Assembly (NCBI GenBank): GCA_947492925.1
Contig: CANLOQ010000001.1
Span: 806,001-870,000 of the forward strand
Direction: 5' to 3'
DNA: 64,000 nt
Source: an uncultured Sulfitobacter sp.
GTDB lineage: Bacteria > Pseudomonadota > Alphaproteobacteria > Rhodobacterales > Rhodobacteraceae
A program made the translations under genes and the position numbers. This document shows positions 9,645-17,977 of the stretch, piece after piece. Under the pieces are notes generated by a model. It was not told the DNA's origin, did no database searches, and was given only the letters and a program-made list of their open reading frames with translations. Every line of letters begins with the position of its first letter. Position 1 is the stretch's first letter.

Positions 9645-10210
9645 GCCATGTCACCAAAGACAAAGGGGCTTTTGAAATCCGCAAGCATCGGGGCTTTTTC
9701 ATCCTTTTCCGACAAAACTGCCGGCCCGCTGAGTCCCCAGTCGATCCCAATATCGGGATCGTCAAAGCGCACGGCACCGTCGCATTCGGGGGCGTAATAG
9801 TCACTGCATTTATAGATAATCTCGGTATCCGGCATACGGGTTGCAAAACCATGAAGGAACCCCGCCGGGATCAACAATTGCAACCCGTTTTCCGCCGTCA
9901 ACTCACAGCCGATCCATTGCCCGAAAGTTGCGCTGTCGCGCCGAATGTCCACCGCCACATCAAAAAGCGCGCCCCGCCCGCAGCGTACCAGCTTGGCCTG
10001 CGCATGTGGCGGTGCCTGAAAATGCAATCCGCGCACCGTATTCACCGCTGCTGACACCGAATGGTTGTCCTGAACAAAGGCAATATCAATGCCATGCTCG
10101 GCCATCTTGCGCGCGTTCCAGCTTTCGGAGAAAAACCCGCGCGCGTCACCAAAACGCGGCGGGTTCACCAAAACCACGCCGGGCAGTTTTGTGGGTGTTA
10201 TAAAATCCAA
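9641..10210 (-). CDS. rfbC: dTDP-4-dehydrorhamnose 3,5-epimerase
   Basis: This 189-residue cupin-fold enzyme epimerises C3 and C5 of dTDP-4-keto-6-deoxyglucose. The catalytic histidine lies in [12 protein letters not shown], and the [11 protein letters not shown] strand and the C-terminal [10 protein letters not shown] loop are standard for RmlC. It is the first gene of the rfbCBDA operon. Only about 70 bases separate its start from the small lysine-rich gene upstream on the same strand, so a promoter in that gap or read-through from the DUF2793 genes are both possible. Confidence 0.96.
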   Translation of the reverse strand: MDFITPTKLPGVVLVNPPRFGDARGFFSESWNARKMAEHGIDIAFVQDNHSVSAAVNTVRGLHFQAPPHAQAKLVRCGRGALFDVAVDIRRDSATFGQWIGCELTAENGLQLLIPAGFLHGFATRMPDTEIIYKCSDYYAPECDGAVRFDDPDIGIDWGLSGPAVLSEKDEKAPMLADFKSPFVFGDMA

Positions 10211-10281
10211 ACCGTGGCTCCGTCCCTGATTGGCCTTTGTAAGGCATTCAATACAGCAGCAGCGCCGATTTGACGCCCGAT

Positions 10282-10446
10282 TTAGGGCTTTTTCTTGGTT
10301 TTCTTTGCCGGTGTTGCTTGCGCATCCTCCCCCGTTACCGCAGCCAGCACTTCCGCGTCAGTCAGATGGGCGGGCACCTGCATTTCGCCCAATCCCGGCA
10401 GACATGCGGTGCGATAGGTCATTTCGGTGTTCTGTTTTGTGCTCAT
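10282..10446 (-). CDS. Small lysine-tailed protein downstream of the DUF2793 gene, function unknown
   Basis: The 54-residue product starts at the ATG ending at 10446, one base after the DUF2793 stop. It has an ordinary N-terminal part (MSTKQNTEMTYR, then PGLGEMQVPAHLTDAEVLA) and a basic end (PAKKTKKKP). The frame stays open for 37 further codons upstream, but that part runs through the DUF2793 coding end, and the tight junction supports the short form. I do not recognise a family. The spacing suggests translational coupling and a shared role with the DUF2793 protein, for example as a partner or chaperone. Confidence 0.6.
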   Translation of the reverse strand: MSTKQNTEMTYRTACLPGLGEMQVPAHLTDAEVLAAVTGEDAQATPAKKTKKKP

Positions 10447-10447
10447 G

Positions 10448-11449
10448 TCATTTCCCCAGTGTGGACAGTGTAAACAAACGGTTTGACCCAAGCCGGTTTT
10501 CAACGTGCAAACGTGGTGTCGCCCCTGTGTTGTCAATCGACAGGTTAATGCCACCATCCGGCCCGGTTGTTCCGGTCAATGGCCCCGATGAATAGGTCAG
10601 CGTGCCGGGTGGGTTCGCAAACATCTCACCAAAGTTGTTGCTGCCCGTCAGTGTGCCGGTGATCGCGACAAGGAAGAACCGGCCTTCAAGGTTCACACTC
10701 AGCCACAGCATGATCCGCGACGGGTTGGACCAGGGAATCGCAACGGACCATGAGCTGTCATCCAGAATGAACACATCCTGAAAGAATGATTGTCCGCTGG
10801 GAAATTGCACCGCGCCTGTCGCGGCCTCTGTCCGTAGGGCGGTTTTAAACGTGTTTCCGTCCGGGCTGACCTTGACCGAAAAGTTATCATTGCCTGCCGT
10901 ACCCAGTTCCGCACGGCCCGAAAACCCGGTCTGAAACAACAGGCTTGCCGTATCTGCCGCCGCCGCTTTGTTCAGCTTAAGCTGATGACCATTACCTGCG
11001 TTGGTCAGCAACGTCGCATCCGAAGATACCGCGAGCCTGTTTGTGGCATCCGCCGTCGTATTCACACCCAGTTCAGCCAGGTTCTGCAGATCACCACCAC
11101 CGCTGCCACCGCCAGCGGCCTGCCAATCCGTGCCATCAAAACGCACTTCGGCACCACTGCCGGAAATATCCGCGCGCCACCCGACGCTTGGCACGAAAAA
11201 TTGCCAGGTACTGTCGACCCAGATGGCGATATTGGCTTCCTGACCGGCCCACGCCCCGGTTGCCGCATCCGCAACGATATAGCGATCACCCTGCGCCGCC
11301 TGCGCGGGCGGGTCCGCCAGATCAGTACTGATCACACTCAATTGCGTGACCGCATCAAGAATCCGCAACGCCTCGTTATGGGTCACATGTTTTTGCGCCT
11401 GCGCGGGCTGAATATACGGCAGCGACAGGGTGGGAGACGTCTGAGACAT
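10448..11449 (-). CDS. DUF2793 domain protein, phage/gene-transfer-agent fibre-like
   Basis: The 333-residue protein opens with the DUF2793 pattern: LPYIQPAQAQKHVTHNEAL at residues 9-27, then GDRYIVADAATGAW and a region resembling WxFxxPSVGWRA. The middle and end are Gly/Asn/Thr-rich beta-strand sequence like that of fibre or spike proteins. The start at 11449 places the conserved block near the N-terminus; the 43-codon upstream extension is not family-like. As I recall, DUF2793 proteins occur in Rhodobacterales prophages and in the head-spike locus (ghsA/ghsB) of the Rhodobacter gene transfer agent, where they bind the capsule. Here it sits beside rhamnose and capsule genes, not beside a phage. 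The specific role is inferred. Confidence 0.75.
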   Translation of the reverse strand: MSQTSPTLSLPYIQPAQAQKHVTHNEALRILDAVTQLSVISTDLADPPAQAAQGDRYIVADAATGAWAGQEANIAIWVDSTWQFFVPSVGWRADISGSGAEVRFDGTDWQAAGGGSGGGDLQNLAELGVNTTADATNRLAVSSDATLLTNAGNGHQLKLNKAAAADTASLLFQTGFSGRAELGTAGNDNFSVKVSPDGNTFKTALRTEAATGAVQFPSGQSFFQDVFILDDSSWSVAIPWSNPSRIMLWLSVNLEGRFFLVAITGTLTGSNNFGEMFANPPGTLTYSSGPLTGTTGPDGGINLSIDNTGATPRLHVENRLGSNRLFTLSTLGK

Positions 11450-11661
11450 GGGCGGTCCTTTGCATCGTAAATGAAACCAGAATGCGCCGAACCCTGTGGC
11501 AAGGATATGAACATCCCCCAAGCCAAGCGCCCGCATGTCGCGCAATTGACGCAACATTGAGTTTCTAAAATTCTGCACAAGCGCCCCAGAACCGCCATTT
11601 TCCTGTCCTGCCCCACGCCCGACCGCCCGTCAGTCTGCCGCGAGCAAAAGGAGTGGGATCA

Positions 11662-14382
11662 ATGGTCAGAGCAACATTTTCCGGTCACGGCGGGCTGTCC
11701 GCGTCAGAAGAGTTTGGCCTTGTCGGGCTGAACGATATCAAGATTGTCGCCGGGTCGGGTGGCCCGACACTTTATGCCGCCACGCGCGGGGATGGCTGGT
11801 TGACAGCCTATGATTTGGGGGATGGCGCGGGGCAGACATCCTTTGAACAGCACTGGCGCATCTCGCCGGGATTGCTGCAGCTGGAAACCACCGATCTGGT
11901 GTTGCGCAATGTCGGGGGTCAGCAACAGCTTTTCATGGCTGGCCTCAACAGCAGCGCGCTAACCGGTGTCCGGCTGGACAGCGACGGGCGCGGAAATTCC
12001 TTTGACGGCGCGGTGTCCTATACCGCCGCCGGTCGCAACCTGCGCAGTCTTTCCGAAATGGAGCTTTTTGGTGACGGCGGCTCTGGCATGGCCGCCCTGC
12101 GCGAAGGCGGGCTGGTCAGCGTCTCTTTCGGGTCTGGCACAACGCTGAACGTCTCGAATATCAATCAGGGTTCCGACATGCAGGGCGCCCGGGCGCACAG
12201 CATCGAATCTACCACCCATGACGGCCAGACCTATGCGTTTGTCACGTATCAGGGCGAAGACAGCGTCAGCATGTTCCGCCGTATGACCAATGGTGCCATG
12301 CAACACGTGGACGACGTATCGGCAAGTGACGGGTTTTGGGTGGACCGCCCCGGCGATCTCACCGTGACCACTGCCGCCGATGGCAGGCTTTATGTCGTTG
12401 TGGCCGGATCCGGCAGTGATTCACTTTCGACATTTCAGGTTTCCCCAAGCGGCATGGTACCCGTGGATCATATGATCGACAGCCGCGACACCCGCTTTGC
12501 TGGTGCAAGCCACGTCACCAGCGTCACGCTCGGGGATCAGAATTTCGTGCTGGCCGCAGGATCGGACAGCGGTGTCAGCCTGTTTACCGTCCTGCCCGGT
12601 GGTCGGTTGCAACACATCGACGCTATGCCCGGGTCCGCCGCCACGCCCCTGCGCGGCGTCACCTCGATTGACGCGATGGCCACGCCGGATTGTATCCGCT
12701 TTTGGGTTTCGACCGAAGCAGCCCCCTATCTGTCGGAGTTTTCCATCGCCCTGCCAAACATTGGCGTCAATCTGGGGGCCTCTGGCCGCGGCAGCTCACT
12801 GACAGGAACCGTAGGTGACGATGTGCTGGCCGGGGCTGGCGGTCAGGATACGCTGATTGGTGGTTTCGGCAATGACATCATCCTTGATGGTGCAAGTGCC
12901 GACCGGATGCGCGGGGACGGTGGGCGCGATACCTTTGTGCTGGTAGAAGACGGTGCGCGGGACACGATCCTCGATTTTCAACTTGGGTTTGACCGGATCG
13001 ACATGACTGACTTCAGTCAGGTGAGTGGGGTCAACAGCATGACAATCGTGTCCCAAAGCTGGGGTGCCGAATTGCGCCTTGGGGCGGATGTCCTTGAAAT
13101 CCGCTCGTCAGACGGATCGCGTTTTCACGCGCGCGACTTCGACGCCACAAACCTGCTGCTGGGCAACCGCATTCAGACCGACCCTGCAACCTACCCCGGT
13201 GGCACTGAAACGCCCAGACCAGACCCTAACCCGGGATCAATCGACAATCCCACCGGCATTGACCCAACAACGCTCGCACCAGCATGGCAGAACGAACCCG
13301 GCTATGTTCTGAACCGCGGCAACGGGGACCAGACCGGAACGAACGGAGCAGACAGAATTCAGACCGGGGGCCAGAATGATCGCATTTTTGGCGGGCTTGG
13401 CAATGATACGATCCAATCCGGCGCGGGCCGCGACGCGGTGAACGGCGAGGGCGGCAACGACAGCATTGATGGCGGCGGCGAAGGGGATTTCCTGCTGGGC
13501 GGTGCAGGTTTTGACACGATCAACGGTGGTGGCGGCAACGACACTCTGTCGGGCGATTCTTTTGCCGATTCGCTCAATGGCGGGTCCGGCAATGACGTGA
13601 TCACCGGCGGGGACGGATTTGACCAGATCCGTGGTGGCATCGGAAATGACAGAATTTGGGCCGGTGCATCCCCCGACCGCGTGTTCGGTGGGGACGGTGA
13701 CGATTGGCTCAGCGCCGGCAGTAACTTTGGTTTCAGCGTCGATGGCGTTTTTGGCGAGGGAGGCAACGATACGATCTTTGGCAATGCCGGGTTCGACCTG
13801 CTTAACGGAGGTGCAGGGGATGATGTAATTGATGGCGGCCACCAATCCGACAACATCTATGGCGAAGATGGTAATGACATTTTGCTGGGTGATCTGGGAT
13901 TTGACCGATTGTTCGGCGGGCGCGGCAACGACATGATCTACGGCGGTGCGGCTGGTGACGGCGTCTTTGGTCAGGAAGGTAACGACACATTGTGGGGTGG
14001 CGAAGGCGGCGACCGCTTTTTCGGCGGACAGGGCGATGACCTGATCGACGGTGGCACCGGCAATGACACGGTGTATGGCGGCGCGGGCTTTGACACAATT
14101 CTCGGTGGCGAGGATGACGACCTGCTTTACGGCAGCTTCAACGCGGATCAGTTTATCTTTTCCAACGGGCACGGCGATGACACGATTGCCGATTTTGACG
14201 CCACCAGCGCAAATGAAGTGATAGATTTCTCAAACCTTGATGGCTTTGACCGCTTCAGCGATGTCAGAGCTGCCGCCACACAATCCGGGCAAGACGTGCT
14301 AATCAACACCGGTGGGGGAAATTCAATCCGGCTTTCACGGGTCAATCTTGATGATTTGGATGAAAATGACTTTACTTTTTAG
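11662..14382 (+). CDS. Secreted beta-propeller/RTX calcium-binding protein, type I secretion substrate
   Basis: The 906-residue protein combines two architectures. Residues about 1-375 are repetitive beta-strand sequence resembling a lactonase-like propeller (YAATRGDGWLTAYDL, TYAFVTYQGEDSVSMF, LYVVVAGSGSDSLSTF). Glycine/aspartate nonapeptide RTX repeats follow at about 383-425 and, more extensively, 560-823. There is no Sec signal. The C-terminus ends DENDFTF, the acidic-hydrophobic tail usual for type I secretion substrates. RTX repeats bind calcium and fold outside the cell. The ATG at 11662 is preferred over an in-frame GTG at 11653 because AAAAGGAG ends just before it. No type I exporter genes are adjacent. 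It may be a cell-surface or capsule-associated adhesin or enzyme. Confidence 0.88.
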   Translation: MVRATFSGHGGLSASEEFGLVGLNDIKIVAGSGGPTLYAATRGDGWLTAYDLGDGAGQTSFEQHWRISPGLLQLETTDLVLRNVGGQQQLFMAGLNSSALTGVRLDSDGRGNSFDGAVSYTAAGRNLRSLSEMELFGDGGSGMAALREGGLVSVSFGSGTTLNVSNINQGSDMQGARAHSIESTTHDGQTYAFVTYQGEDSVSMFRRMTNGAMQHVDDVSASDGFWVDRPGDLTVTTAADGRLYVVVAGSGSDSLSTFQVSPSGMVPVDHMIDSRDTRFAGASHVTSVTLGDQNFVLAAGSDSGVSLFTVLPGGRLQHIDAMPGSAATPLRGVTSIDAMATPDCIRFWVSTEAAPYLSEFSIALPNIGVNLGASGRGSSLTGTVGDDVLAGAGGQDTLIGGFGNDIILDGASADRMRGDGGRDTFVLVEDGARDTILDFQLGFDRIDMTDFSQVSGVNSMTIVSQSWGAELRLGADVLEIRSSDGSRFHARDFDATNLLLGNRIQTDPATYPGGTETPRPDPNPGSIDNPTGIDPTTLAPAWQNEPGYVLNRGNGDQTGTNGADRIQTGGQNDRIFGGLGNDTIQSGAGRDAVNGEGGNDSIDGGGEGDFLLGGAGFDTINGGGGNDTLSGDSFADSLNGGSGNDVITGGDGFDQIRGGIGNDRIWAGASPDRVFGGDGDDWLSAGSNFGFSVDGVFGEGGNDTIFGNAGFDLLNGGAGDDVIDGGHQSDNIYGEDGNDILLGDLGFDRLFGGRGNDMIYGGAAGDGVFGQEGNDTLWGGEGGDRFFGGQGDDLIDGGTGNDTVYGGAGFDTILGGEDDDLLYGSFNADQFIFSNGHGDDTIADFDATSANEVIDFSNLDGFDRFSDVRAAATQSGQDVLINTGGGNSIRLSRVNLDDLDENDFTF
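12811..12940 (+). repeat. First RTX nonapeptide-repeat block
   Basis: The DNA encodes about five tandem GGxGxDxxx-type units (GAGGQDTLIGGFGNDIIL and similar), each 27 bases long and degenerate at the nucleotide level. It lies between the propeller and a beta-rich linker that contains DTILDFQLGFDRIDM, a common strand after RTX blocks. Confidence 0.8.
13342..14130 (+). repeat. Second, extended RTX nonapeptide-repeat block
   Basis: About 29 nine-residue units of the form GGxGNDxIx run almost uninterrupted, with hydrophobic residues alternating every ninth position. The repeat produces long open frames on the opposite strand that are composition artefacts. The block is followed by the DTIADFD linker and the C-terminal secretion tail. 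Confidence 0.85.
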
Positions 14383-14399
14383 GCCTGTTTGCCCGAGCT

Positions 14400-15629
14400 T
14401 CACGCCACCTTGTCTAGCGTACCCAGTACACGGTCAATCATCTGGACCAGATCTTCGGCTTGTGCATCGAATCCGGACACTGAAACAGGCTGCGGGGTAA
14501 AATTGTCGCTCTCCAGAACCTCAAGCACCTGATCGCGCAAGACACGGTGAGATGCGCCAATCGGGATCAGCCGCTCCGGTGGTGTTTGTCCATGCTCAAC
14601 CGTTCCGCCACTGTCCGTCTGGATCACCCGAATACCGCGCGCCAATGCCTCCCGAATGGCAAGGCCGAATGTTTCCTTCCATTGCGACATGAACAGTAAG
14701 ACATCTATCTCCGCATAAAAGTCATCCATGTCTTTCTGATCAAACCGTGGATGGATCGACCACTCCCCAGACAATCCAGCCAGGTCGCGCGGTTGCCACC
14801 AACTTGCATCAAGGCTCCCATCAACAACGATGCCCCGAAAATCGTCGCGCAACAGCTTGGTAAACGCGCGGCTGATTTGTGGCCAGCCCTTGATCTGCGC
14901 TGGCCCGCCCAGATAGCCAAAAACCTTACGCCCGTCTTTCCGGCGGCGGTTCGCTTGCCGGGCAAAGAAATTCGGTCCCGGGTGCTGCACACCGTTTTTC
15001 CAAACCACACCAGTGCCGGGAGCAAAGCCCGATGCCTCGCTCAGGTCCTTTGCAAACTGCGATGGATAGGTCACTATCGCTGCCTGTCGACTGATGGCCT
15101 TCAGGTGGTTGAACCGAAGTTTCGCCGCCCAAAAATGATCGACACAGCCTTTGCACCTGTCGATTTCAACGGGATTCTGGCCACAATAACTTCCGTCGAT
15201 CCGGATCATGAATTGGCGTTCGCACAACCACCAGAAATCATGGACGCTTAAAATCAGCGGGACAGAAGCACTTTGCGCAGCAGTAAAAATACCGGTGCCA
15301 ATTTCCTGAATGCAGTGCGCATGGACAAGATCAGGTTCAAGCGCATTGATCAGTTCGGCCAGCCGCGCCGTGACTTCAGGATTATCGTAAAACTGGCCAT
15401 AGCTCCTGTTTTTTGGAACATTGATCAGATAGTTTTCAATTCCGTCTTTCTGGCTTTTGATTACGAAATAGGGGGCCAAATCGCTGCGGGCGCAGAGCGA
15501 CACAGCCGTCACGCGAAAACCACCCATCCGCACAAGCGCCTGCGCAACCTGTTCGGCAACAACCGTTGCCCCGCCATAGCTGTGGGGCGCAAAAAAGACG
15601 TTCGCCAAGAGAATGTGGCGTGTGTTCAT
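14400..15629 (-). CDS. Family 4-type glycosyltransferase (GT-B fold)
   Basis: The 409-residue protein has an N-terminal acceptor domain with an early glycine-rich loop (PHSYGGATVVAEQVA, about residues 15-29) and the HDFWWLCERQ strand typical of GT4 enzymes. The C-terminal nucleotide-sugar domain contains GYLGGPAQIKGW and the E-x7-E-like segment ETFGLAIREALARG. Start 15629 overlaps the stop of the upstream glycosyltransferase by four bases (ATGA). It adds one sugar of the surface polysaccharide; donor and acceptor cannot be read from sequence. A cysteine cluster (C-x4-C-x2-C, near YCGQNPVEIDRCKGC) is present, as in several GT4 enzymes that carry this insert. Confidence 0.85.
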   Translation of the reverse strand: MNTRHILLANVFFAPHSYGGATVVAEQVAQALVRMGGFRVTAVSLCARSDLAPYFVIKSQKDGIENYLINVPKNRSYGQFYDNPEVTARLAELINALEPDLVHAHCIQEIGTGIFTAAQSASVPLILSVHDFWWLCERQFMIRIDGSYCGQNPVEIDRCKGCVDHFWAAKLRFNHLKAISRQAAIVTYPSQFAKDLSEASGFAPGTGVVWKNGVQHPGPNFFARQANRRRKDGRKVFGYLGGPAQIKGWPQISRAFTKLLRDDFRGIVVDGSLDASWWQPRDLAGLSGEWSIHPRFDQKDMDDFYAEIDVLLFMSQWKETFGLAIREALARGIRVIQTDSGGTVEHGQTPPERLIPIGASHRVLRDQVLEVLESDNFTPQPVSVSGFDAQAEDLVQMIDRVLGTLDKVA

Positions 15630-16939
15630 GCGCAGACCCATTGGATCAACTCAGGCGCGATAATGTGAGGCTGATCTGATTCACTCCAACGGGTTTCGAG
15701 GTTTTGCCGTGCCATTGCCCCCATCTGCCGCGCAGCGGCTGGATCTGCGGCCAGGGTGTTCAAGGCGGTCATCCAATCTTCCTGTGTTTCCGCGATAAAA
15801 CCCGTGACGTTGTGCCGGACGACCTGTGCCAAATCACCAACCGGACCAACGATCGCAGGCACACCAACCGCTGCTGCATCCAGCACGCGCACGGCGCTTT
15901 TGCATTGGTTGAACGCATCGTCACACAGCGGCATCACCGCACAATCCGCCTGCTCCAGTGCGGCAAGGTATCGCGCATAGTCTGCAAACTTTATCACCTC
16001 TGTCTGGTCTTCCAGACCTTCGGGCAGGTAGGACAAATCAAAATGTCCGATCAACACCAGCCTCCGATCAGGGTCGGCTATCACAAACTCTGACAATGTT
16101 TCGATAATTTCAGCCAGATCAACTTCGTGACCCTGTGATCCGCTGGCAAAAGCGACCCTAAACAAATTGTCTTGCCCCGCTGCATCACACATCGCAGTGT
16201 CACCAGCCGTCAGCGTTTCGGCATCCGCAAAGTTACGGCGCACAAAAACGGGCCGTTCGGTATAAAGGGCGGCATGGCGCGCCATACCCGGCGTCGATAC
16301 GGACAGGATATCTGCACCGTTCATCATGCTGAGGTATTTTGGTGCTTCCGAGACAAAATGCGCCTTCATTTTCGGATCAAGCGCGTCCATGTTGCGGTAG
16401 GTTTCATAGGCAGAAACCGAAAACAACGGATCGTCCAGATCATAGAGCACCGGCAACCGCAGACGCCTTGCTTCGTAGCGGATCATCTCCGCAGAGGGGC
16501 AGGATTGCAGCCGGTATTCCATTAGATGTGTTGCATGCTGCATGATCCGTGTGGCGCGAGGGATGTCCTGAAAATGCGCGTATTCAAACTCTACCCCGCG
16601 TGCGCGCCAAAAACTGGCCATCTGCTCAACCCGGTACTTTCGGCACTGCGGCAGGTTCAGATCAGCCACCATAGCGATCTGGCGTCGGTTACGATTGATG
16701 GCAGGTGCCTGTTTAATATGAAATGCGTCGGCACGGGCCAGCGTCTGCCAGACACCCTGAAGGTATTGCCCCGGTTCGGGCGTGCGGGCAACAGGCGCTG
16801 TGGGCAGAGCCGTAGCCCCGAACCCATTCAGACGCCGCCGGGTGTAGCTTCCGGCACGGCGCAAGGCCGGACCTGGTCCATCTTGGCGTACTGCTGTTCC
16901 AAATCGCCGGGCCAAAGCCAACAGAGGTAGTCCTGACAC
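15626..16939 (-). CDS. Glycosyltransferase, GT-B fold
   Basis: This 437-residue protein has a basic N-terminal region of about 75 residues, then a domain with NLPQCRKYRVEQM, YDLDDPLFSV and SVSTPGMARHAALYT. Its C-terminal half carries FASGSQGHEVDL, a donor-site strand (VLIGHFDLSYLP) and SAVRVLDAAAVGVPAIVG. The combination resembles GT4-like enzymes that recognise large glycoconjugates. It is the first gene of a two-gene unit with the following GT4 enzyme. Its promoter should lie in the AT-rich 16940-17029 gap shared with the divergent GT2 gene. Specificity is unknown. Confidence 0.78.
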   Translation of the reverse strand: MSGLPLLALARRFGTAVRQDGPGPALRRAGSYTRRRLNGFGATALPTAPVARTPEPGQYLQGVWQTLARADAFHIKQAPAINRNRRQIAMVADLNLPQCRKYRVEQMASFWRARGVEFEYAHFQDIPRATRIMQHATHLMEYRLQSCPSAEMIRYEARRLRLPVLYDLDDPLFSVSAYETYRNMDALDPKMKAHFVSEAPKYLSMMNGADILSVSTPGMARHAALYTERPVFVRRNFADAETLTAGDTAMCDAAGQDNLFRVAFASGSQGHEVDLAEIIETLSEFVIADPDRRLVLIGHFDLSYLPEGLEDQTEVIKFADYARYLAALEQADCAVMPLCDDAFNQCKSAVRVLDAAAVGVPAIVGPVGDLAQVVRHNVTGFIAETQEDWMTALNTLAADPAAARQMGAMARQNLETRWSESDQPHIIAPELIQWVCA

Positions 16940-17029
16940 CTGATGCCTCCTGCAACTGGCTGTTTCCCTGATGGTTAATTGGTGACACTTAACAATTTGT
17001 GAACTTTTTTAGCTTGTTCTGACTGTCAG
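16940..17029. promoter_or_regulatory. Divergent AT-rich promoter region between glycosyltransferase genes
   Basis: Ninety bases, clearly richer in A and T than the flanking genes, separate two divergent glycosyltransferase genes. It contains TTAA at 16975-16978 and again at 16989-16992. The second TTAA is followed seven bases later by TGAA (17000-17003), a 7-of-8 match to the TTAA-N7-TTAA pattern of CtrA boxes. No confident -35/-10 pair was assigned. Confidence 0.4.
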
Positions 17030-17977
17030 ATGGACAAGACAGCAAAGATATCTGCCGACACACGGGTGACCATCCTGATGGGGGTGCACAACGGTGCAAT
17101 GCACCTGCCGGAGCAGTTGCGCAGTATCGCCGCGCAGACGCATGCTGACTGGCACCTAATCGCCAGTGACGACAGATCCTGCGATGACAGCCGGAAGATA
17201 CTTGATGAATTTGCCCGGAGGCACCCGGGCAGGGTTTCCGTAAGAAATGGGCCCGCACAGGGGTTCAGTGCCAATTACATGTGTTTGATCCGGCGGATCA
17301 CGCCGCATGATGGATACATTTGCTTTGCAGATCAGGATGATATTTGGATGCCGGAAAAACTCGCGCGCGGACTTGCGCTGCTTGCTGCCAATGGCACGCA
17401 CCCAGCGCTTGCGTGTGGTCGTCGCTGGGTCTGGCAAGCTGCTCGCGGATACAAACAGGCCTCCGCCACGCTAAAGCGGCCTTTCAGTCTTCGGAATGCG
17501 TTGATTGAAAACATCGCGTCCGGCAATACGATCATGCTGAACCCCGCCGCTGCGCGGATTGCCCAAATGGCGGCTCGGCGGACAGGCCCTGTTTTTGCAC
17601 ATGACTGGTGGCTGTACCTGCTGATGGCAGGTAGCGGGGGGTCAGTGATTTTTGACAATCGGACGCCTGCCCTCCTTTACCGGCAACACGCTGGCAATGT
17701 CATTGGTGCGGGTCGCACCCCGGGTCAGCAGATCAGGCGCAAGATTGGCGTGCTGAAGGGTGAATTCGCGAATCGTGTTGACACGAACCTGAAGGCTTTG
17801 AGCGCGGTTGCGGATATGTTGACACCCGATGCGCAGAAACTGCTGCAGGACTTTGCGAAGGCCCGCAGCCACAGGGGTATCAGGCGCCTGACCGCACTTC
17901 GGGCTGTGGCGCTTTACCGTCAGAAATGGATGCACACATTGGGGTTCTGGGGGGCGGCAAGTCTTGGCAGAATCTGA
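17030..17977 (+). CDS. Family 2 glycosyltransferase (GT-A fold), rhamnosyltransferase-like
   Basis: The 315-residue protein begins with the GT2 nucleotide-binding strand (VTILMGVHNGAMHLPEQL) and has SDDRSCDDS as the second motif. It carries CFADQDDIW, a DxD-type metal site in the DQDD form common in rhamnosyl- and WcaA-like transferases. A late HDWW segment is also present. This fits use of the dTDP-rhamnose made by the nearby rfb operon, but the donor is an inference. The coding end overlaps the next glycosyltransferase by 14 bases, which suggests coupling. Translation starts directly after the divergent promoter region. Confidence 0.85.
   Translation: MDKTAKISADTRVTILMGVHNGAMHLPEQLRSIAAQTHADWHLIASDDRSCDDSRKILDEFARRHPGRVSVRNGPAQGFSANYMCLIRRITPHDGYICFADQDDIWMPEKLARGLALLAANGTHPALACGRRWVWQAARGYKQASATLKRPFSLRNALIENIASGNTIMLNPAAARIAQMAARRTGPVFAHDWWLYLLMAGSGGSVIFDNRTPALLYRQHAGNVIGAGRTPGQQIRRKIGVLKGEFANRVDTNLKALSAVADMLTPDAQKLLQDFAKARSHRGIRRLTALRAVALYRQKWMHTLGFWGAASLGRI

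Noticed and set aside
13237-14172. 311-codon open frame on the minus strand
   Set aside because: It is exactly antisense to the RTX repeat block; the repeat's codon bias creates long antisense frames. The predicted protein is low-complexity Val/Ala/Thr-rich repetition.
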